This document shows positions 60,507-64,000 of a DNA stretch of 64,000 nt, in pieces. The stretch lies in contig NZ_BMNG01000022.1 of the NCBI RefSeq assembly GCF_014646335.1, positions 1 to 64,000 on the forward strand, written 5' to 3'. The number at the start of each line of letters is the position of its first letter. The first letter of the stretch is position 1. The notes below the pieces were generated by a model. The model searched no databases. It was not told where the DNA came from and worked only from the letters and a program-made list of their open reading frames with translations. Position numbers and translations under genes: made by a program. This DNA is from Streptomyces lasiicapitis (lineage in GTDB: Bacteria; Actinomycetota; Actinomycetes; Streptomycetales; Streptomycetaceae).

Positions 60507-61859
60507 TCAACCCTTCCGGACGGGCTCGGGCAGCCCGAGGTGTGAGCGCAGCGTCGCGCCCTCGTATTCCGTGCGGAACGCGCCGCGCTCCTGCAGCAGC
60601 GGCACCACCCGTTCGACGAACTCGTCGAGCCCGCCCGGCGTCAGGTGCGGCACGAGGATGAAGCCGTCGGCGGCGTCGGTGCGCACGAACTCGTCGAGCT
60701 GGTCGGCGACGGCGGCGGGGGTGCCGATGAAGGACTGCCGGGAGGTCGTCTCGATGACGGTCTGGTGGATCGACAGGCCCTTGGCCCGGGACAGGGCACG
60801 CCACTTCTCGGCGACAGCGAAGGGATCGCCGACCTTCACCCGGCCCTGTACGAGCGTCGATTCCGGGTCCGGGTCGATGTCGGGCAGCGGCCCGTCGGGG
60901 TCGTACGCGGACAGGTCGACGCCCCACACCTGCTCCAGGGCGAGGATCGCGTTCTGCGGGGAGACCTGCTGGCGGCGGATCTCGATGGCGCGTTCCTGGG
61001 CCTCGGCGGCGGTGTCCCCGAGCACGAAGGTGACACCGGGCATGATCTTCAGGTCGTCCGGCGCGCGGCCGTACGCGGCGAGGCGGCCCTTCACGTCGGC
61101 GTAGAAGTCGCGGCCCGCCTCCAGGGTGCCGTGCCGGGTGAAGACGACGTCGGCGGAGGAGGCGGCGAACTCGCGGCCCTCGGGCGAGTCACCGGCCTGG
61201 ATCACCACGGGATGGCCCTGCGGCGGGCGCGGCACGCCGAACTCCCCGGCGATGTCGAAGTGCTGCCCGCGGTGCGCGAAGGGCCGCGGCTCACCCACAG
61301 CGCCGTCCAGACCATCCTGGCCGTCGGGCGTCCAGGAGTCCCACAACTCCCGTGCCGTGGCGACGAATTCGGCGGCGCGGGTGTACCGGTCGGCGCGGTC
61401 CAGGAAGCCGCCGCGGCGGAAGTTCTCGCCGGTGAACGCGTCCGAGGAGGTGACGACGTTCCAGGCGGCGCGCCCGCCGCTCAGATGGTCGAGGGAGGCG
61501 AGCCTGCGGGCCAGTTCGTACGGCTCGTTGAAGGTCGCGTTGACGGTGGCGGCGAGGCCGAGGCGGTCGGTGACGGCAGCGAGCGCGCTCAGGACGGTGA
61601 GGGACTCGGGGCGCCCGACCACGTCCAGGTCGTGGATGCGGCCCTTGTGCTCGCGCAGCCGCAACCCCTCGGCCAGGAAGAAGAAGTCGAAGAGCCCGCG
61701 TTCGGCGGTGCGGGCCAGGTGCTCGAAGGAGGAGAAGTCGACCTGGGAGCGCGAGCGGGGATCCGCCCACACGGTGGTGTTGTTGACGCCGGGGAAGTGG
61801 GCGGCGAGGTGGATCTGCTTCGTACGGTGGATCTGCTTCGTACGCGGTCGGCCTGTCAT
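60507..61859 (-). CDS. LLM-class flavin-dependent monooxygenase, NtaA/DszA type
   Basis: A 450-residue luciferase-like monooxygenase of the NtaA/SnaA/DszA group: AAHFPGVNNTTVWADPRSRS, the FMN-side segment LAATVNATFNEPYELARRLA, SLDHLSGGRAAWNVVTSSDA and VIQAGDSPEGREFAA. It uses FMNH2 and O2, often on sulfonates, chelators or xenobiotics. The N-terminus carries an 18-bp in-frame duplication (KQIHRT repeated). The ATG overlaps the upstream monooxygenase stop. Substrate unknown. Confidence 0.9.
   Translation of the reverse strand: MTGRPRTKQIHRTKQIHLAAHFPGVNNTTVWADPRSRSQVDFSSFEHLARTAERGLFDFFFLAEGLRLREHKGRIHDLDVVGRPESLTVLSALAAVTDRLGLAATVNATFNEPYELARRLASLDHLSGGRAAWNVVTSSDAFTGENFRRGGFLDRADRYTRAAEFVATARELWDSWTPDGQDGLDGAVGEPRPFAHRGQHFDIAGEFGVPRPPQGHPVVIQAGDSPEGREFAASSADVVFTRHGTLEAGRDFYADVKGRLAAYGRAPDDLKIMPGVTFVLGDTAAEAQERAIEIRRQQVSPQNAILALEQVWGVDLSAYDPDGPLPDIDPDPESTLVQGRVKVGDPFAVAEKWRALSRAKGLSIHQTVIETTSRQSFIGTPAAVADQLDEFVRTDAADGFILVPHLTPGGLDEFVERVVPLLQERGAFRTEYEGATLRSHLGLPEPVRKG
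61809..61844. repeat. Perfect 18-bp tandem duplication in the monooxygenase 5' end
   Basis: GTGGATCTGCTTCGTACG occurs twice head to tail (61809-61826, 61827-61844). In frame it repeats six residues just after the start codon and leaves the domain intact. Confidence 0.9.
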
Positions 61860-62941
61860 GTCGGGTCCCCCGCGAGTGCGGCGTAACGGTTGGCGGGCCG
61901 GGTCAGGCCGAGGTGCTCCCGGAGCGTGGCGCCGGGGTAGAAGGTGCGGAAGAGGCCGCGGTGCTGGAGCAGTGCCACGGTGCCGTTGACCAGGCGTTCC
62001 AGGTCGCGGCGCGGTTCGACGGGGATGAGGTGGAAGCCGTCGACGGCGCCCGCCGCGTGCCAGGCGGCGATGAGGTCGGCGAGGTCCACGGGGCCGCCTC
62101 GGTAGAGGGGGCCTTCGGCGGTGGGCAGCGGGCCGCCGCCGTGGCCGGGCTGGGCGGCCTGTTCGCCGCCGCCGAGGTCGACGACCAGGGCGGCCAGCAC
62201 CCGCAACTGGCCCGGGTCCCGGCCGAGTTCGGCGGCGCGGCGGTGCAGTGCGGCGCGTGCGGCGCCCGCCTGGGCGGGGCTGGCGGCTCGGACGAGGGCG
62301 ACGTCCGCGTGCCGGACGGCCATGTCGCGGGCGTGGCCGCCGGTCGCGTCGACGACGACCACCGGGTTGCCCTGCGGGGGCCGCGGCACGATGGAGGGGC
62401 CCTTCACGGCGAAGGTCCGGCCCTCGAAGTCGACGTAGTGCAGCTTGTCCCTGTCGACGAAGCGGCCCGTCGCCACGTCCCGTATCTCCGCGTCGTCCTC
62501 CCAGCTGTCCCACAACCGCCGTGCCGCGTCGGCGACTTCGCCCGCCTCCTGCCACAGCGCCTCGCGCGGCGCGGCCCGCCGCCGCCCGAACAGCCTCGCC
62601 TCGGCCTCGGTCGCCGACACGTCCACCGCCCAGCCGGCCCGGCCGTGGCTCACCCAGTCCAGGGTGGCCACGGCGGCCTGCACGTGGAACGGCTCGGTGT
62701 GCGTGGTCGTGACGGTCGGCACCAGGCCGACGCGCCCGGTGGCCGGCGCGATCCGCGCGAGCACGGCGAGCGCGTCGGGCCCCTGCCGTGCGAAGGAGTC
62801 GCCGAGCGTGACGAAGTCGAGCGCCCCACGCTCGCCGAGCCGCGCGAGCTCGATGTGCGGGGCGGCGTCGTAGGCGCCGGGCTGGTCGATGGCGGCGGCG
62901 AGGTGCAGAGGCCCGCGGCCGGTGGCTGCTGGTGGGGTCAT
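61856..62941 (-). CDS. LLM-class flavin-dependent oxidoreductase
   Basis: A 361-residue luciferase-like oxidoreductase: LHLAAAIDQPGAYDAAPHIE, RVGLVPTVTTTHTEPFHVQA, SHGRAGWAVDVSATEAEARL and RPPQGNPVVVVDATGGHARD. It is shorter than its neighbour and lacks some of the C-terminal segments, so the two are not simple duplicates. It begins the operon with the second monooxygenase (ATGA overlap) and the DUF1684 gene. Confidence 0.87.
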   Translation of the reverse strand: MTPPAATGRGPLHLAAAIDQPGAYDAAPHIELARLGERGALDFVTLGDSFARQGPDALAVLARIAPATGRVGLVPTVTTTHTEPFHVQAAVATLDWVSHGRAGWAVDVSATEAEARLFGRRRAAPREALWQEAGEVADAARRLWDSWEDDAEIRDVATGRFVDRDKLHYVDFEGRTFAVKGPSIVPRPPQGNPVVVVDATGGHARDMAVRHADVALVRAASPAQAGAARAALHRRAAELGRDPGQLRVLAALVVDLGGGEQAAQPGHGGGPLPTAEGPLYRGGPVDLADLIAAWHAAGAVDGFHLIPVEPRRDLERLVNGTVALLQHRGLFRTFYPGATLREHLGLTRPANRYAALAGDPT

Positions 62942-63092
62942 GAGGGGGTGAACCTCTCTCGACAGGGGCTCGACAGGAGCTGGGGCAAGGGCAGTTGGGG
63001 CGGTGGACGCTTGCGCGCGGTGACGGTCGGGGTCGTGGCGCCGGGGCCGAGGCCGGGAGAAAGCCGCTTGGCGCCGCAGCCGCGAGGAACCC

Positions 63093-64000
63093 TCATGGCG
63101 CCGCCTCCGCGAAAAACGCTAGTACCGCTCGCGCCGTCGCGTCGTTCTGCCGGAACGACGGGCTGTTGGTACGCGGCCGCGTGAACGCCCCGGCGCCGCG
63201 CGCATCCGTATGCGGGCCGAGGGCGAAGCGGCGGGGGTGCGGGGTGCCGGAGCGGTCGCGAACGCGGCCGTCGGCGGGGTCGACGGACAGCAGGCCGTCG
63301 GGGGTCTCGGCGACGCCCTCCGCGTGCAGCGCGCGCAGGAGCGGATCGCGGGTGCGTGCGAGCGTCGGCTGCGGCAGCCGCGCCTCGACCAGCGCGCGGG
63401 CCTCGACACTCGCCCCGGGCACGGTCGCACCGCGCGCCCGGAACACTCCCCCGCCCGTCTCCACGGTCATCCCGGCGCCGAGGAACCGCACCACCCCGGC
63501 CCGCGACAGCGCGAGCAGTTGCCGCAGCCTCGGCCCCGGCGGCCCCGACGCCAGATAGCTGAAGTAGCCGTGCCACCACGGCCCGATGTCGCCGAGCCGC
63601 ACCAACTGCCCGTACACGGACAGCAGTCCGAGGAAAACGGCCAGGTCGGCGCTGTGCGCGGGGTCGTGGCGGCGGGCGAGATCGGCGGTGATGTAGGCGC
63701 GCAGGCCCTCCTGGAGTCCTTCGTACGAGGTGTGGCGGACGCCGTCCAGGGGGTGGTCGAGGGCCGTGAGGTCGAGTCGGTCGGCGGGGTCGGGCACGGC
63801 GGAGGAGACGAGGACGGCCAGCTCGGGGCTGCCGGGCGGGCAGGCCGCGTACTTCTCGTCGAAGTCCCGCCAGGCCGTGGCCGTGCGCTCGGGATGCGCG
63901 GCGAACAGGCGATGGTAGTGGGCGAAGCCCAGCTCCTTCTCGATGAGCGGCCACACGTCGCGGGCGAAGTCGTAGCCGTCGGGCCGCGCGAGGAGTTCGT
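63093..64000 (-). CDS. FAD/NAD(P)-binding protein, 3' part, truncated by the window edge
   Basis: The C-terminal 301 residues of a larger protein; the frame is open to the right edge. It ends DPADGRVRDRSGTPHPRRFA, then LGPHTDARGAGAFTRPRTNS and SFRQNDATARAVLAFF, a pattern I associate with actinobacterial FAD-NAD(P)-binding proteins of about 600 residues. The nucleotide-binding N-terminus is outside the window. A 151-bp gap separates it from the monooxygenase operon, with which it shares direction. Confidence 0.7.
   Translation of the reverse strand, partial: ELLARPDGYDFARDVWPLIEKELGFAHYHRLFAAHPERTATAWRDFDEKYAACPPGSPELAVLVSSAVPDPADRLDLTALDHPLDGVRHTSYEGLQEGLRAYITADLARRHDPAHSADLAVFLGLLSVYGQLVRLGDIGPWWHGYFSYLASGPPGPRLRQLLALSRAGVVRFLGAGMTVETGGGVFRARGATVPGASVEARALVEARLPQPTLARTRDPLLRALHAEGVAETPDGLLSVDPADGRVRDRSGTPHPRRFALGPHTDARGAGAFTRPRTNSPSFRQNDATARAVLAFFAEAAP

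Overview
The window is high-GC actinobacterial DNA with the marks of a Streptomyces chromosome. Codon third positions are almost all G or C, GTG and TTG starts are frequent, and ATGA/GTGA start-stop overlaps are common. Typical Streptomyces families are present: subtilisin inhibitor, streptogrisin-type proteases, an LAXTG-anchored chitin-active LPMO, DUF4331, and SigK/RskA. All function calls are by reading the sequence; no database search was run.

Layout. 0-8 kb: 3' part of a LuxR regulator, a small conserved protein, an RskA-like anti-sigma factor and its ECF sigma factor, then a divergent three-gene set (DUF4331 secreted protein, TPR protein, NicO-type nickel/cobalt permease with a His-rich loop). 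8-11 kb: a membrane Ser/Thr kinase and a secreted SGNH esterase. 11-21 kb: an exopolysaccharide locus with a small membrane protein, a CelD-like acyltransferase, two family-2 glycosyltransferases, a NodB-type deacetylase, a 1346-residue flippase fused to a GT-C-like membrane module, and a convergent GH39-like glycosidase. 21-26 kb: AAA ATPase, GntR regulator, two acetyltransferases, DUF402 protein, methyltransferase. 26-30 kb: tctCBA tripartite tricarboxylate transporter with a divergent CitB-type response regulator and no adjacent kinase. 30-33 kb: LPMO, secreted lipase, pentapeptide-repeat protein. 33-38 kb: the SOS mutagenesis pair dnaE2-imuB under a perfect LexA box. 38-43 kb: membrane protein, RecF-like ATPase, adhE.

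42.9-50.3 kb is the highlight. It is a complete transposon of 7355 bp (42949-50303). It has 27-bp terminal inverted repeats (22 of 27 matching), repeated transposase-site motifs at both ends, and a perfect 5-bp target duplication AAGGT. It encodes a DD(35)E transposase (TniA/TnsB type), an AAA+ partner (TniB/TnsC type), an unrecognised 508-residue protein where TniQ would be expected, an HTH protein, and a serine resolvase with a candidate res site. Its cargo is lower in GC: an ECF-like sigma factor, a von Willebrand A protein and a small hydrophobic protein. The element sits just upstream of adhE. On its far side, at 50387-50404, is a perfect Rex-operator palindrome. Removing the element would put that operator about 180 bp upstream of adhE, so the insertion appears to have cut adhE off from its redox control.

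50.7-64 kb: a subtilisin inhibitor with Lys at P1, an oligopeptide ABC operon (oppC-A-B-DF) with a strong palindrome upstream, two streptogrisin-like proteases with terminators, and an operon of a DUF1684 protein and two flavin-dependent monooxygenases. An FAD/NAD(P)-binding protein runs off the right end.
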